From positions 1 to 5,646 of the forward strand of contig JAKQGS010000122.1 of NCBI GenBank assembly GCA_029556045.1: DNA of 5,646 nucleotides, in the 5' to 3' direction. The notes under the pieces were generated by a model, which searched no databases, was not told the DNA's origin, and saw nothing but the letters and a program-made list of their open reading frames with translations. How positions within the stretch are numbered: position 1 is the stretch's first letter; every line of letters starts with the position of its first letter. Of the stretch, positions 5,024 to 5,646 are shown piece after piece. Source of the stretch: Pseudomonadota bacterium (lineage in GTDB: Bacteria; Bdellovibrionota; Oligoflexia; Oligoflexales; Oligoflexaceae). The position numbers and the translations under genes were made by a program.

Positions 5024-5646
5024 ATGAACAGCAAAAAGGACGTTATTCAACCGCGGAAACTCAAGGGGTTTCGCGACTATAATCCCCGGCAGATGGAGCT
5101 CCGTCGGCGTATCACCGAGGCGGTGTGGGACGTGGCAGCTAAGGCGGGATTTCAGGGGATTGCCACCCCGGCACTTGAGTACGCCGAGACCCTGCTGGGT
5201 GCGGGGGGCGGTGATACCGACAAGGAAGTCTATCGTTTTGTTGATCATGGGGAGCGCATGGTGGCGCTGCGTTTTGACCTGACGGTGCCGTTTGCCCGCT
5301 ACGTGGCGGAAAACCAGGGAGAGCTTACTTTCCCTTTTAAAAAGGTGCAGATCGGCGATGTCTGGCGCGGGGAAAAACCACAAAAAGGACGTTACCGTGA
5401 GTTTTGTCAGGCGGATCTTGATATCGTCGGAGTCGATTCGCTGGAGGCAGATGTTGAGATTCTGCAATGCATGATGTCCGCCCTGGCGCGGGTCATTCCC
5501 GGTCCGTTTACGGTGCGTATCGGCAATCGTGCCGTCCTTTCCACACTGGTTAAAACCCTATTGCCGCAGGTTGATGCAGAGGGAGAACGACAGCTTCTGA
5601 TCGCTCTCGATAAATTGCGTAAGATCGGACGGGATGCGGTATTGAA
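5024..5646 (+). CDS. hisS: Histidyl-tRNA synthetase, N-terminal half (partial)
   Basis: The frame is open from 5024 to the right edge (207 codons) and encodes a class II aminoacyl-tRNA synthetase that charges tRNA-His. Landmarks are KLKGFRDYNP (residues 12-21), class II motif 1 around 24-57 with the invariant Pro in GIATPALEYAE, LRFDLTVPFARYVA (82-95), and motif 2 at about 105-136. The motif-2 core V-W-R115-G-E-K-P-Q-K-G-R-Y-R-E-F is followed by CQADLDIVG. The LR-F/Y-DLTVPFARY form marks the archaeal/eukaryotic-like HisRS group, while most familiar bacterial enzymes have LRPEGT at this place. The paralogue HisZ is unlikely because motif 2 and the substrate-site residues look intact, but motif 3 and the anticodon domain lie beyond the window. 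The start is supported by GAGGAG 12 nt upstream and by the position of KGFRD. Confidence 0.93.
   Translation, partial: MNSKKDVIQPRKLKGFRDYNPRQMELRRRITEAVWDVAAKAGFQGIATPALEYAETLLGAGGGDTDKEVYRFVDHGERMVALRFDLTVPFARYVAENQGELTFPFKKVQIGDVWRGEKPQKGRYREFCQADLDIVGVDSLEADVEILQCMMSALARVIPGPFTVRIGNRAVLSTLVKTLLPQVDAEGERQLLIALDKLRKIGRDAVL

Noticed and set aside
4994..5467. A 157-codon minus-strand open frame opposite hisS
   Set aside because: It overlaps the clearly recognisable HisRS coding sequence and the hisS ribosome binding site, and its product has no family features.

Overview
The window comes from a Gram-negative bacterium of moderate GC content. Three coding products carry Sec-type or lipoprotein-type leaders, one looks like an outer-membrane beta-barrel ending in Phe, and another is a periplasmic c-type cytochrome-like protein. 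The taxon cannot be fixed from the sequence alone. YhbY looks very proteobacterial. The histidyl-tRNA synthetase carries the LRFDLTVPFARY signature of the archaeal/eukaryotic-like subtype rather than the LRPEGT form common in bacteria. The cytochrome-like protein recalls the DUF1592/DUF1588/DUF1585 group. Together these are compatible with a deltaproteobacterium-like or Bdellovibrionota/Oligoflexia-like lineage, but that is inference.

Layout, left to right. (1) 1-1321, minus strand: a one-heme (CAGCH) secreted protein (170-1321), then 63 bp downstream the start of a small probable lipoprotein that runs off the left edge (1-106). They look like a two-gene transcription unit. (2) 1322-1613: AT-rich spacer with a candidate minus-strand promoter and a 7-bp hairpin/operator-like palindrome. 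(3) 1614-2531, minus: a cytoplasmic regulator with an N-terminal XRE-like helix-turn-helix and a C-terminal V4R-like sensor segment. (4) 2532-2918: a 387-bp divergent intergenic region. It holds a 121-bp element with 25-bp imperfect terminal inverted repeats (21/25 identical) next to the regulator's ribosome binding site, a cluster of four CTAG tetramers, and small hairpins. (5) 2919-3473, plus: a secreted 184-aa protein with an FxLYD-like beta domain and a Lys/Pro/Ala-rich tail. (6) 3574-4898, minus: an outer-membrane barrel protein followed by yhbY, 56 bp apart and probably co-transcribed. (7) 4899-5023: divergent promoter region. (8) 5024 to the right edge, plus: hisS, incomplete.

How the parts may work together: YhbY (ribosome assembly) and HisRS (tRNA charging) are translation housekeeping genes. 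The left half looks like accessory envelope/redox functions with a ligand-sensing regulator, but no sequence evidence links the regulator to a specific target. The most unusual signals are the terminal-inverted-repeat element in the regulator's 5' region, a pair of similar GCAA...TTGC palindromes overlapping the ribosome binding sites of hisS and the 184-aa gene, and the reduced cytochrome-like protein. I see no CRISPR array, tRNA, rRNA, transposase or phage gene.
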